From Siphonodentalium dalli (Eukaryota; Mollusca; Scaphopoda; Gadilida; Siphonodentaliidae): 64,000 nucleotides of DNA. A program made the translations under genes and the position numbers. The stretch covers positions 206,697,934-206,761,933 of the forward strand of contig CP136063.1 in NCBI GenBank assembly GCA_032622095.1, in the 5' to 3' direction. A model generated the notes under the pieces. It had not been told where the DNA came from. It was given only the letters and a program-made list of their open reading frames with translations, and did not search any database. Shown here piece by piece: positions 11,913 to 23,784 of this stretch. Numbering within the stretch: position 1 is the stretch's first letter; every line of letters starts with the position of its first letter.

Positions 11913-12874
11913 GGTTTACGTTGAAGTACCATTGCCTTACTGTACTGTAACAAACTTCTTAACAGTTCGGGTCTTCTCTAGATGAAAACAAACAGATAAA
12001 ATGTGAGGTTACTCCTAATTATGTGACATATTCTCTGCATAATTTAACACATTATAATATAGTTCATGTGACTTTCTCGCGTTCTGATAAGCTGCACACT
12101 GCCACACTATTTTCACTATGGCTTGTGGACTATTCCTCCTCTCGAACCACTATTTTGGCAAAGTCAACCCCAAGCCATGCATTATCTATATAATAGTACC
12201 CAAATAGCCGGCCTACTATTTTTACCGAATAGTAACAAACTCATTTTGCACAATCGAATTGACACCTGAATATAGGGCTAATCTGAAAATATAATGAATA
12301 TTACGTGTTGCAATATCGCATATCATTAGAATTCTTGATACATTTTAATGATCTTACAAATCTCCCATCAAAGCTATCCAATGTATTCAATAGCTTGTGC
12401 GTTGCGTTCTGCAAGCCTCAGCGGACAGTTCTAAATTTCCCAGAAATTTCTATATAGAAATAAGCACATGAATCAGGAATATATGATGTTAGTTGTAAAT
12501 AATAATATAGTTATACTCCCTGTCATCATCAAAATATTGCCGTAAATTGTAAAATCTACCATTTCCAAAATTTGCAGCAAATAAAATTGTGACAAAATCA
12601 TGCACAGAAATTGTGTGCAAATTGACACTAATATTTGCCATTATTCCTCGAGGATCATTATTTTGTCAGTCAATGACACAACATAAACTGTCTATATAAT
12701 GATACATAATTCAGTGCATCATTAAGATATAACTCTTTCTGATATTAAAATGTTGAATTTTTTATTTATTTGTATGATAATGCTGATTAAAATTGATAAA
12801 AAAAACTCTGGCCACTGAATCTGGGCGTAATGTCTGCTATAGTAGAGTAAAGCGACGGTACTTCGATGTAAACC
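11913..12874. mobile_element. MITE-like element with ~34-bp inverted ends (GGTTTAC...)
   Basis: The left end starts GGTTTACGTTGAAGTACC. The right end, read in complement, starts GGTTTACATCGAAGTACC. The match continues for about 34 bases with roughly seven mismatches. The interior (~960 bp) is AT-rich with no ORF. No clear target duplication was found, so the superfamily is not assigned. Confidence 0.6.
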
Positions 12875-12897
12875 TGTAATATCCCTACGAATTTCGC

Positions 12898-13609
12898 CAC
12901 AGGCTCCTGGGGAAAAATACTAGATATATACCAATATCTATCATATACCTCAGATTCTCAATATTTTTACATCTCAGCCACAGCTATTTTTCAATGTGTC
13001 TTACTGGCCATGAAATTCCTTTCGTTTGATGTATAATTTGATAGTATCAAACAAAGGGAAGTTGAGATATTGTAGCAAAAACTTAAAAAATCTACAATAA
13101 ACTTGTGAATAAAATGGGTCGTCAGTTTCCCCATCTGCCCAATATTCTCAATAATTCAAAAAAATGTCACTTACCAAAAATATGCCACAGCTTATATTAT
13201 AGGGCATATTTGCTTTATAATATAACGTAGCAGAGTCAATTGAAGCAAAATTGACATAAACAGGGAATTCGCAAGTTTGGCAATTGTGATCGTAATAATT
13301 GAATTTGTATCCGTGTATAATCACTACTTACTGGCCAGGGAAACTAACTGCTTTTTGTCTGTAGGTTTCACTAGTTTCGCTATGATATCTGGACTTCCCT
13401 TCGTTTTATACTATTGACTTATACACCAAAAGAAAGGCAATTTCATAACCAAAATGACACATTGAAATATACTGTGACTGAGATGGAATGATTTTGAGAA
13501 TATATGAGGAATATGATAGATGTTGTGTTTTTCCAAAAATCAGAATTGTTAACCTTATCACTGGTATAGTATATATTGGTATAGCTGATATATCCCCCCA
13601 GGGCCTGTG
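12898..13609. mobile_element. MITE-like element with CACAGG-CTGGGG inverted ends
   Basis: Ends are CACAGGCTCCTGGGGAAAAA at 12898 and a complementary GGGCCTGTG ending at 13609, matching for about 40 bases including an ATATACCAATA block. The interior is non-coding. The 96-bp hairpin at 9885-9980 is the same pair of ends with the middle removed. Confidence 0.65.
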
Positions 13610-13699
13610 TATTTCTCTATCTGGTTTATGCCATACGTGGTATGGATACATAAAAATATTGGATAAGACAATTAACATGGAATTTATTTTCCAATCTAA

Positions 13700-13900
13700 T
13701 GTATGACTCTAGAAAGTGCAGTATCACATGAAAATGCTGCATGTGTGATTAATTTAAACATATCCACAAAGTTGGCACCAACACCGGAAAGATATCATAT
13801 CACAAACAAAATCAACATATCTTGAAGAAAGCACTGATGGATAACAAGGAAATAAGTTTTTTCTCTCTGTATATTACACAAATAAATAACAAACATATAT
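13700..13900 (+). repeat. Dispersed repeat, copy 2 (GATGGATAACAAG family)
   Basis: Shares with 10665-10900 the order CTAGAAAG, AGTATCACA, TGCTGCA, AACATATCCAC, GAAGAAAGCA, TGATGGATAACAAG, ATATTACA, AATAAAT. Divergence is substantial and it is non-coding. Confidence 0.55.
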
Positions 13901-15885
13901 ACATGTATATGCTGGTCAGGCAAAATTGGCTTTCTAGCTCAATTGGGATCAGTAAACCAATTCAATCTCAAGTTTCATCGTATTTTGTACACCTACAACT
14001 GACTGCCAGAAATAAGATTAACACGAGGTGGAACTCTCCCAATAGGACTAAGGATACCCCCTGCAGTGCAATTAGGCTACATTAAGTGACATCAGTCATC
14101 CAACTAATAATGCACATCATTATCATAACAATATAATCATGAAGACTTTATTTATTCTAAAAAAATACCCTGTTATTTAGGTTCCTGTGAATCTTTAATA
14201 GGGATTCCAATTGGTACAAAATCATAAAGAAGGACTTTACAAACCATTTATATTGTGACTTTTTATAACCCTTATGAGAATGAGAACACTGCAATCTTCA
14301 TGAATGTTTAGATAATTCTTTTGCATCCTCCACAGCTTCAGATTGAATGCAAACAACCAATATCTCATTTATTGAACATTGAAGCACACTGTCATCAATT
14401 TTTGTTAGGATTTGTCAATATGCAGATATATTACTTTCATTTATGAACATAAATCTTTTGTTTTTTTAAATTAGTATGAAGTTTGGCTAGCTATAACTCC
14501 GAGCACGACAATCACTGGTGCGTGGCAAAATATGCCCATTGGTAATTCCAAGGGCCATAACTATGGTGAAAATTTAGCAGGTGGAACCCAAATCCAAACT
14601 TGACCTGTATTTTGGCTTAGTAAACTCATACCAAATTTTATTCCATTGAATTCCGACTTACTAAATTTATCAGGAAACGAAAAAGCAAACGGACGGACTA
14701 GGGTCATGTGAATAATCAAATACGATCAAATTGAATTCCGCATAGCATTTGCGACTCAAATAGAATAACGAATTGAAAATATCAGTTCGGCGACGGTAGC
14801 ATAAGTGAGAAAATTCCAGTTTTTGAGTATGACAAGTCACCCATTGTATACAACCATTTCTCGTATTAAAAAATAAAAGTTTATAGATTTTATACTTTGT
14901 GCAACTGATTTGTGTTGAAATAATTGGAATGTTTGCATTAACTCGCCTAACAAGAACATTCTTGATGTTTAGGCATATATAAGCACATTCGCAGAATCAT
15001 TGTTTTGGCACCAATAATTTTCCATTTAATAATCTGATTTCAAATCAGACGTCAATTATAGCAATTTCAGTCTTATTTCTTGAAATAGATGTGAATCTAT
15101 GACACATGTCTGACTCAGTATGGGGTAACACATTAGTATCTGTTACAACAGAGTATGAACTTTGAAATGACAAATGAAGTCACTGTATGAGCTGTTTATA
15201 TTTAGAAACACAGGCATTACCCATGCAAAATGGAATACAAATTGAATGTTCTGGTTGAATCAAATATCTTTTAGAATAACGAATATTTGCAGGACCCTTG
15301 GACAGAACAAAAGAATAATATGTCCCAATTTTAAAATGGCCATATAAAATTATTACTACAGATAGATTTGATGCAGTGTTTAAATTGGTCTGCAATTTAT
15401 AGTTATGATATGCATCAGATTAAGTCAGATTTCCAAAATTATGTCTAGAAATCTCCACAACATACAGGTACATGCATGTGGATATTTATAGAAAAGATGT
15501 CACAAACATAGTTCACAATCTTGAAGCACTAATTGATAACAAGAAAGATAAGTTTCTTACAGTATATTACATAAATAAATATCAAAAATATACATATAGT
15601 ATGTGTCAAAATGTGGGGCAGAGTTCAGTGTCCAAGCTAAGCTGGTCCCACCACTGCCATATTTCGTTATAAAATCTAACATTTCTTTCATTTGAGTGTT
15701 TTATCGGCTACTATTCAATCTGATTTCATCTAGAAAATTTCCAAACCAATATGAACAAATCGGTTTCTCAGTATAATGCAGAATGAATTGTAACCTAGCA
15801 AAGATTAAAAAAATGGAAGTGTTAATGACACTGTAGCTCAACTGATGTCATAAATCACAGTCAATGGAGCGATAAGGAATGCAGA
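13901..15885. other. Gene-free interval
   Basis: AT-rich, with only short ORFs lacking domains. A third, diverged copy of the GATAACAAG dispersed repeat lies at about 15470-15600. Nothing else is recognised. Confidence 0.4.
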
Positions 15886-16275
15886 ATATATGAAGTTTGG
15901 CATCAAATGGATGAAAAATGTTGGAAGTAGGTCATACCGAAGTAATTAGTGATGCAAAGAGTAAAATCCAAGATGGCTGCGAGCAGCCATGTTTTCCATC
16001 AAATTTGATAGCTCCCATCTTGGTGATCCTGAACAATCCTGTAAATTTTTTTAACATTTCTCCACTTAATGTCGACTGAAGGGTACACCAATATATTCAA
16101 ATGTGAAATCCAAGATGGATGCTCGCATGATTTAAAGAACATTTTGAAAATTTTTATGGCTTCCCATCCAGTGGTCACCCCAAGAAGGCTGCTGACAGCC
16201 ATGTTTTTCAAAAAATTTCTAAAAAAAATTATCCATCTAGGGGTCACCCAAAAGAAACAAGTTTTGTGACGTTCG
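15886..16275 (+). repeat. AAGATGGCTGC dispersed repeat, distal copies
   Basis: Two to three diverged units with ATCCAAGATGGCTGCGAGC, CTCCCATC, a GGTCACCC segment and a second ATCCAAGATGGATGC. This is the same family as at 9490-10350. Confidence 0.55.
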
Positions 16276-17095
16276 GATGAGGTGTGTGACCTGTAATGTA
16301 GGGTATGCTGTAGTGATGTGCAGTTTTGATATTTCATGTCGGTTTTGGTTTCGGTTTAAAACCAGGTTTCGGTTTTGGTTTCGGTTTTATTCAATACATC
16401 AATGAATTTAAGCATAGCAGTGATAGCACCAATATTCCCAGCCATTTTTCAGTCATTCCCATAGTCTATGTACAATGCACAATAAGTCATGTCTGAGATT
16501 CCGATTCCAGTCAACGGAGATCTACCTAGTACCGTCGCAGAATGAGTGAATTTGATCAATTTCATTGGCTGATAATATTAATACACATTACAATTGGGTC
16601 CCCAAAACAGTCGCTTTAAAACATGCCATATTTGCAAACTTTACAATATTCTTTCAGTGAATTTGGTAAGTAGAAACGATGTTTTGTGCATCGAAACTGC
16701 ATGAGAAAAATTCACGTCGCCAAACTCGCCATTCAAATTGCAGTAGCCGACAGCACGTGGCTGTGTTATTGTCTCGACCCCATCTGCAGACAATTGAATA
16801 GCGCCAATTTCATTGGCTGCTATTTAAGATAGGCAAATACCAGTACAGTTGTTTAAAAAATAGATGTCATATTTGCTTAGTTTTGATAATACAAACCATA
16901 ATATTTTACAAACGTGAAAACTGTTTGAGGTATTGCTATTTCTACAGTTCTTTCTACATAATAAACCATCTGGAAGGAAGTCAGTTGCTATGTAGAAGTT
17001 GACGTCATCTTGTCGTTCTCTGACAAGAGATTTGCAGTAAACGCAGTCAACAGGCATTGTGCTGAATTGAGGAATGAATGAAAATCGGATAGCTG
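16276..17095. other. Gene-free interval with GGTTTCGGTTTT tract
   Basis: Near 16313 the sequence TAGTGATGTGCAGTTTT is followed by a run of GGTTTTGGTTTCGGTTT words (about 16340-16388), a composition often found next to hAT-type ends. No partner end was found. A doubled ATTTCATTGGCTG lies at about 16559 and 16809. No gene is supported. Confidence 0.35.
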
Positions 17096-17293
17096 CACAG
17101 GGGTCTGTAACACGCTCCTCTCTCCGCCCCTTTTTGCACTGCCCATATACGCCGCCTCTATATATGCACCTTCTTCGCGTTAATGGTAACATATAATGTT
17201 ACCATTAACGCGAAGAAGGCGCGTATATAGATGCAGCGTATATGGGCAGTGCAAAAGGGGGGCGGACAGCGGAGCGTGTTACAGGCCCCTGTG
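17096..17293. repeat. 198-bp near-perfect hairpin
   Basis: The left arm from CACAGGGGTCTGTAACACGC to the centre at about 17195 pairs with a right arm ending GTTACAGGCCCCTGTG. The central 50 bases (CTTCGCGTTAATGGTAAC and complement) pair perfectly, with a few mismatches and small indels further out. It is typical of a snap-back MITE and has no ORF. Confidence 0.8.
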
Positions 17294-17814
17294 TGGGAGA
17301 GTGATTTGGGGGGCTAACCCCGGGATCTTCGAAAGGGCCAAGAGGCCCTTTCCTTAACCCCTCATTTTACAAATTTTTTTAAGGCCCCTGTGGATAGCTG
17401 GGCTAACTTTATATGTCTATAAATCCGAAGTGAGAATAATGAGCTAATGGCTTCGTTCGCTAAGCGGCAATCAACAGTACTTAGCGTTTTTTTTTCATTG
17501 CATGTCGGCAACCATCATTGTTTTTATAACTGAGCCGCTGTCAGTGACTGTCCATAAGTGAAGTTCATTTTGTTATTACAACTAAGACATTAAATCGCAT
17601 GGAAAGAGCAATTGTGTGGGCTGCCAGACGTGAATATGTATTGGAAAATAACGTCATACGTAATGACATTAAATCTCAAGGAAACCCGCGAAAAAATAAA
17701 AAATAACATTTACTGTTTCAATGTTTTAAGTTATTTCCTTCATAAAAAAGAGTCTTCTTGATAAAGAACCCTCTCAATACTTGAATATAGAATTAACCTT
17801 TAAAAAAAAAATCT
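17294..17814. other. Non-coding spacer with small hairpin
   Basis: A short inverted repeat GAAAGGGCC-AAGA-GGCCCTTTC lies at 17331-17352. Otherwise there is no gene or recognised repeat. Confidence 0.4.
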
Positions 17815-17911
17815 TCGGAATAGCGAACCTTCGGAATAGCGAACCTTCGGAGTAGTGAACCTTCGGGATAGTGAACCTTCGGAATAGCGAACCTTCGGAA
17901 TAGAGACATGT
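17815..17911 (+). repeat. Tandem ~16-bp repeat (CCTTCGGAATAGCGAA), end of an element related to 26372-27239
   Basis: Six imperfect copies of GAACCTTCGGAATAGC in a row end with AGAGACATGTTCCC at 17911. The same order, with CCTTTAAAATAAG before it and ACATGTTCCC as terminus, forms the right end of the 868-bp element at 27160-27239. Only one end is recognised here. It abuts the right arm of the foldback-like element. Confidence 0.65.
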
Positions 17912-19454
17912 TCCCCGTTCGTGGACATTCAACAATTTGATTATTTGCATGGAAATATGTTTGCAAGGAGGGTGATTTTTTAAAATAAGAGTTGTGTGGG
18001 CACAAGGCAGCTGTTAGTCATATCAACAAATGCGAGTCTATGGTATTTCATTGAAAACAGACCGTGTCGCGGATGTCCACGAACGTCCAACGTCCGTCCA
18101 ACTTCACAGCGATATTCCCAAATATTTGATCACCCCCATTATCTCACAAACTGCAAGCATTATGATATGCCGATGATTTTCATTCGTTACACATCCGGGT
18201 ATGCCCATGGCACCCAAAACGGGCCCTATAATTGGGCCAGAAGCATATATTTGAATGTCTGTTTGAATGTCTTTCGAAAGGTAAACAAATGGACGTTCGA
18301 CTTAGAAAATTCTGTCTAAAGTTCGCCGTGAGTGCAGAGGGTAGAGGCAAAACCAGTGGATCAATAACCTTGAAAATTCGGTAGGGAAATCCTATGGAGC
18401 ATAGATTATTCCCACGCAATACCGCTTGGACCGAAACAAAGCGGTTCTACCTGTGCCTATATATGTGCGATTCGAGTCACCTGCCGGTAACCCCATTTTA
18501 GATCCACAGTGTTGAACGTCCAACGTCCAATGTTTTTCAAAGTAAAAAACATTCGGAAAATTCTCTTAATTTTTTTTTTTAATTTGTCTGTTTGAGAGCG
18601 CGAATTAGGTCAAGAGAAGTCTCCTGGTGCAAACTGGAAACTGCGTTTTTTTTTTGTTGGAAATTGTGCTGTGAAGTTAGACGGACGTTGGACGTTCGTG
18701 GACATTCAACAATTTGATTATTTGCATGGAAATATGTTTGCAAGGAGGGTGAGTTTTTTTAAATAAGAATTGTGTGGGCACAAGGCAGCTGTTAGTCATA
18801 TCAACAAATGCGAGTCTATGGTATTTCATTGAAAACAGACCGTGTCGCGAATGTCCACGAACGTCCAACGTCCGTCCAACTTCACAGCGATATTCCCAAA
18901 TATTTGATCACCCCCATTATCTCACAAACTGCAAGCATTATGATATGCCGATGATTTTCATTCGTTACACATCCGGGTACGCCCATGGCACCCGAAACGG
19001 GCCCTATAATTGGGCCAGAAGCATATATTTGAATGTCTGTTTGAATGTCTTTCGAAAGGTAAACAAATGGACGTTCGACTTAGAAAATTCTGTCTAAAGT
19101 TCGCCGTGAGTGCAGAGGGTAGAGGCAAAACCAGTGGATCAATAACCTTGAAATTTCGGTAGGGAAATCCTATGGAGCATAGATTATTCCCACGCAATAC
19201 CGCTTGGACCGAAACAAAGCGGTTCTACCTGTGCCTATATATGTGCGATTCGATTCAGCTGCAAATAAGCGGTTTTAAGATCGTTGTTGTTGAACGTCCA
19301 ACGTCCAATGTCAAACCAACTTCACAGTAATTTTCATCTGCAAATACGCGGTTTTTATATCGTTCTTGTTGAACGTCCAACGTCCAATGTCAAACCAACT
19401 TCACACTAATTTTCATCTGCAAATATGCGGTGTTTAGATCGTTTTTGTTGAACG
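17912..19454 (-). repeat. Right inverted-repeat arm: tandem ~775-bp units
   Basis: Reverse complement of the left arm. TGTGCGATTCGA recurs at 18464 and 19242 (778-bp period), followed by three ~75-bp GTTGAACGTCCAACGTCC units at 19260-19455. The arm is interrupted by the transposon at 19455-25250 and ends at 25284. Similarity to 5603-7470 is high across more than 1.4 kb. Confidence 0.85.
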
Positions 19455-19455
19455 T

Positions 19456-19947
19456 TGCTAAAGTGTTCTACATCCATTTTGGCGGGAAAATGAGTTATGG
19501 GTACCATTGCGCTCAGCGTGGGATTCTGCATCAGAAAAAACGTAGTTATCATGCAAGCTATCCCCTATTTCCTTACAAAATGCTGTGCAAAACTGTTCCA
19601 AGATGAGATTGATCATTTTTACCAGTGCTAGATTGTTCTAACTACAGAGCCAATGCAACACACGCGATTGAGCACGTGACGTAAGTTTGGCGAATGGCGT
19701 GTTCGATACTGTCAACAAATTTCGCTGGATGTTCCAGGTGAGTTTTCTCAATTATCTTGTGTTCAATTCACCCAATACGCGCGCTAAACTGAAAATAAAA
19801 TATTCCTCTTCAATCGGTTAGCATTACTATAATTCGTACATAAAGCGAGTTTTAGCATGAATTGGAGATAGAACAGTTAAGCACGGAAGAAATTAATGTT
19901 ACCAAGGGTGCATGTAGTTGATTTTTGGAGATAGAACAGTATAGCAC
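19456..19947. promoter_or_regulatory. Left terminus with four copies of a ~20-bp subterminal motif
   Basis: Motif GTGCTWWARTGTTCTAT followed by MTCC. Copies: 19456-19476 (plus), 19625-19642 (plus, degenerate), 19864-19884 (minus) and 19927-19947 (minus). In known transposon families such repeated subterminal motifs are transposase binding sites; that role is inferred here. Confidence 0.6.
19640..19693 (+). promoter_or_regulatory. Candidate promoter of the F-box gene
   Basis: Within 50 bases upstream of the proposed ATG lie AGCCAATGC (CCAAT-type), CACGTG (E-box) and TGACGTAAG (CRE-like, overlapping the E-box). No TATA box. The spacing suits a TATA-less promoter placed just inside the transposon end. 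Motif-level evidence only. Confidence 0.35.
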
Positions 19948-21598
19948 TGAATCTATACTACAATGGAATGAGTACCCTACAGCATTGTCCATTAATTATT
20001 TAAAACTATTTGTATTAAACACAATGATTGCAGCTAATATGTGTATACATCATGGCCAGATGCGCGCACCGTGTATATATATCCGTATGGGTGTCCGGAT
20101 TGGGGATGAAAAAAGCCAGAGTCAAGTTATTGCCATGTCACGAGCTAATGCCATGTTCAGCGTACGTCCTGCGTACGTCCGTTTGTATATTAATATATTA
20201 TACATCGGTTTGTGCTTGGGTACGTCATAACTATGGCAAGCCAAACTAAAATAATTGGACTTAAGTCTAATTGTTTTCGACATAATGGCAATTGTTCTGA
20301 CTATCAATTTGGCGAGCAGGTGCACTTAAGTCAAATTAACCTAACTGGACTTAAGTCCAATTAATTGCCATAATGTACAAGTTATAATGTACTCGATCAC
20401 GACTCGATTAATATGCACAATGGGCCATTGGGCCATACAATGGACCATACCATTAATGTGTGACGGGTGTACGGCGACACTCCAGTTATGAAGCGAAATA
20501 CACATAATGTCAATCAATTGGAATTAAGTCAATTATTTGAAACTATGTGCAGCATTCCATTGTCTATAGCTATATGTTCAATTTATGATAGCATGATGTT
20601 GACAAGTCGGCAATACATGACCGGATAGAAGCATGCATTTATTTTTAATTGTTCCGATAAAGCTTTGCAAACTGAAAAAAATGAGTATGTGTTTCGAAAT
20701 AGTTTGGAGGTCAGTTTGTCGAATTTCTTGATTGTTATGTATTAATTGTGTTATACACTATTTTCTAGATAGTCCTGTAGCCTGCCTGTAATTCCATGTC
20801 AGTTTGAGCTCAAGAAATCTTAGTATGTGGTTTATTATACAACTTCATTTTTCTTGTATTTTCAGATCTGTCTCGGAACCTCTCTCGCTTGATGACTTCC
20901 CGGAGTGCCTTGTGGTAAAGATATTCGCATTCCTACCTCTCGTCGAACTCATACAACGAGTGTCTAGGTGTTGTAAGCGGTTTGGAGAGATAATTAAATA
21001 TAACGGACAGTTATGGAGACACTTCGAGTTCCACGATGGGATTTCGTTAACCAATCTGGATCTGAACTATATAATGTTACATTCCAACTTCTTCATTCAC
21101 TTTGAGATCGCAAACGCCTACATTAATTGCGAGAGGTGGAACATTGACTTTCAGATTACACGTGGTCTGCTTCGAGCTAAACGACTCATATCTCTTAATC
21201 TATCTGCATGCGAGCTGTCAACGTTATGTTTCCTGCCCTTGCTTACGAGATTAGAATGTCTTGATGTATCGGAATGCACCAACATACAAGACGCTGATTT
21301 TACGACTATTAAATGTTGTGTAAACTTGAAACATTTATATATTTCTTTCACTGGTATTCGCTCTGGAACTGTCTTCTTGATCACACAACACCTGAAAAGT
21401 TTGCAAACACTAGACATATCAGGAATCCCGTTCTCTTTGCTTGATGCTTTCAGTTTACTAAACCTTGTCATTAACAGTTCAATCACCTACCTTCAACTAA
21501 CACTTGAGAACAAATCGTCGCTTGAGTCATTTCGCAGAGAAGCTAAGCGGCATACCAACTGTTGTGTTTCTGTTGATTCTATCGACCTGTACAGGTGA
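19694..21598 (+). CDS. F-box/leucine-rich-repeat protein carried by the transposon (two exons)
   Basis: Proposed join is 19694-19737 and 20866-21598, 258 residues. Exon 1 starts at ATG 19694 and ends CCAG before GTGAGT (consensus donor). Exon 2 follows a pyrimidine tract and TTTTCAG, and the phase joins exactly (AG + A gives Arg). Residues about 20-66 are an F-box (Leu-Ser-Leu-Asp-Asp-Phe-Pro-Glu, then Ile-Phe-Ala-Phe-Leu-Pro and a Trp near its end). Residues about 105-225 hold four irregular LRRs of the LxxLxLSxC type, including LDVSECTNI. F-box proteins bind Skp1 in SCF ubiquitin ligases and LRRs choose the substrate, so it could act on host or transposase protein. The frame is intact. Stop TGA lies eight bases before the transposase ATG. 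CAG|GTGAAC at 21592 is donor-like, so splicing onward is possible. Confidence 0.65.
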
Positions 21599-21606
21599 AC
21601 ACCATC

Positions 21607-23784
21607 ATGGACGTTCAAGAAGCTTTGGAACTGTTCGACAACATACCTGAAACTGTCTTGGAAGATTCCGATATTGATGACTGCATTGTTAGCGTAGATC
21701 CTGTGATAAATTTTAATGACGACCAAGCACCGTCTGATAGTGACTGCATGCTTAATGGTGGGTCTAGTGAAACTCTATTAGACAAGTTTTCTCACGTGCA
21801 AACAATCGTTGACATTTTTCAAGATGTCATAGTTCCAGAGGTGTGCCCTATCAGTAACCTTCGCCCGACTTCAGAGTTATGTATTGACGAGTATCGCGAT
21901 ATCCCGGATCACGAGGAAGATGAAAATGCAACTGCCGGCACCAGTACATCGGCAGTTGATACATTGTCACACATTAGTGTGACTGATCCAAGTGTTGATC
22001 CAGGGGAAACTACAACACTGAGTGTAGCTACAGATACACGTACCGCCCAAAATGATAACCCTACTAGAAAATCGCGCAAGCGAGTTCGGGACCCGGTAGC
22101 ATGGACAAGAAATGTGCGCAAACGGATGCGGAAGGCTGGTGAAAACTATAATGATTATAAGGGCAGAGGAAAAGAAGCAAAACGCGTGAAGAAAAAAAAA
22201 GATTGTAATGGAAAATGTCCGTACAAATGTTCAATAATGATTACAGAGGACGAGAGACAATCCGTACATACAAAATTTTGGGAGCTAACTGACACAGAAA
22301 AAAATGGATTCTACGCGCGCAACACAGAACGCGTAAACACAGAACGTGCGCGTCCTGGTTCAAAATCTGATGAACACACCCCGAAAAGGAGAAATTTCTC
22401 AATTAAATACTATTTCACAATCAATGATTAAAAAATTCGTGTATGTAAGGAGTACTTTCTGACCACCCTGGACATTATTCAGCGAAGGATCAGCTATTTC
22501 CACGAACGGTGCGACGATGGTGGTTTTGATGATAGAAGAGGTAGACATATTAAAAAGTACCAGATCATGTTGTTCAGCACGTACGGGTTCACATAAAATC
22601 CTTTCCAAGAATACCGTCTCACTACTGTAGGAGTACGACAAAGAGGGAATACCTTGAACCAGGATTATCACTCTCAAAAATGTATCAGATATATACCGAA
22701 TGGTGCTCACAACACGGCTTCACTGTGATCAATCAAAATTATTACAGAAATGTTTTCAACTACGAATTTAACCTTGGATTCCATGTTCCCAAAAAGGATT
22801 TGTGTGATAAGTGTTCTCTGTATAATACCAGTGTGAAAAATTCCGAAAATATTTCCGACAATGTAATGTCGTTATACCTGGCACATATGAATGATAAGGA
22901 TAATACACGCGCACAGAGAAAAAGAGATCGTGATGGTGGAGACGTAGTAATATGTTTTGACATGCAAAACGTAATAACATTACCAAAATCAAACATCTCT
23001 AAATTTTTTTACAAAAGGAAGCTCACTACATTCAACCTAACTGCCAATTGTTCTAAAAATAAAATTAACTACAACGCTATATGGACAGAGAATCAGTTGG
23101 GTAGAGACGGCAATTCAATCGCAAGCGCATTGATTAAACTTTTGAAACGAAAACTAGTGGATTTGCCCGAAACTAAAAACAGTCATACTGTGGAGTGATT
23201 CTTGTGTTCCACAAAATCGGAATTCACACATGTCGCTAGCGTTAAAGCATTTTCTTGATACCCACCCAAATATAGACAGGATTGAACAGAAGTTTTCCAC
23301 TCCAGGTCACTCCTCAGTGCAGGAGGTGGACAACGCACACTCGCACTTCGAAAAAATTATGTCTGTGTCAGAAATAATGAGCCCAATGGCTTTAATAAGG
23401 GTGCTTACACATGTACGTGAAAATTACACCCGCGTTATACAAATGCAGAATGATGATTTCTTTAATTATCAAAAAGCAGCCTCACGTTTTAAGTTTAACC
23501 GAGTACCATTCACCCAAGTGAAACATGTGGTGTATGAAAAACTAAAGCCAAACACGTGTGCATTTAAGTTGGATTTTGCGGCGTTGGATTTCAGTGAGGC
23601 GTCTCTAATTCCAGTTAGTCGCCGACAGAGAACTATCGCTATACCGACACCAGAAATTGTACAAAAGCGACCGAAGCTCTACAAAGAAAAACTCGCTGAT
23701 CTCAAGAGTATGCTGAAATACATGTCCACGTTCGATAGGGAATATTATGAAGCAGTCTTTTTCAAGAAGAAGAGGAGGGGATAG
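21607..23784 (+). pseudogene. DDE-like transposase of an uncharacterised invertebrate family, broken
   Basis: ATG at 21607; the longer frame begins at a GTG. Order: acidic N-terminus; basic Arg/Lys block (about 22070-22200); Cys cluster CNGKCPYKC; YYFTIND; then FHVPKKDLCDKC, FDMQN (candidate first Asp, ~22959), FYYKRKL, WSDSC followed by QNRN (candidate second Asp, 23197), PGHSSVQEVDNAHS (~23305-23346), and a Lys/Leu-rich end. This order is familiar from many uncharacterised invertebrate and cnidarian proteins, some labelled DUF7869-like from memory. Breaks: TAA at 22429-22431, a frame change at the A-run 22552-22556, and one near the A-run 23174-23178. Coding similarity continues through all three. 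Catalysis by a DDE-type mechanism is inference from the D...D(N) spacing. Confidence 0.6.

Noticed and set aside
16313-16390. GGTTTCGGTTTT tract as a telomere-like repeat
   Set aside because: The words are irregular and few, not a perfect TTAGGG-type repeat; a transposon end is more likely.
17815-17911. Regular short repeats that might suggest a CRISPR array
   Set aside because: Repeats are adjacent with no unique spacers, the genome is eukaryotic, and the same repeats form ends of a mobile element at 26372-27239.
22399-22996. Minus-strand ORFs of 74-103 codons
   Set aside because: Shadows of the transposase gene in the opposite direction; the plus strand shows conserved motifs in order.
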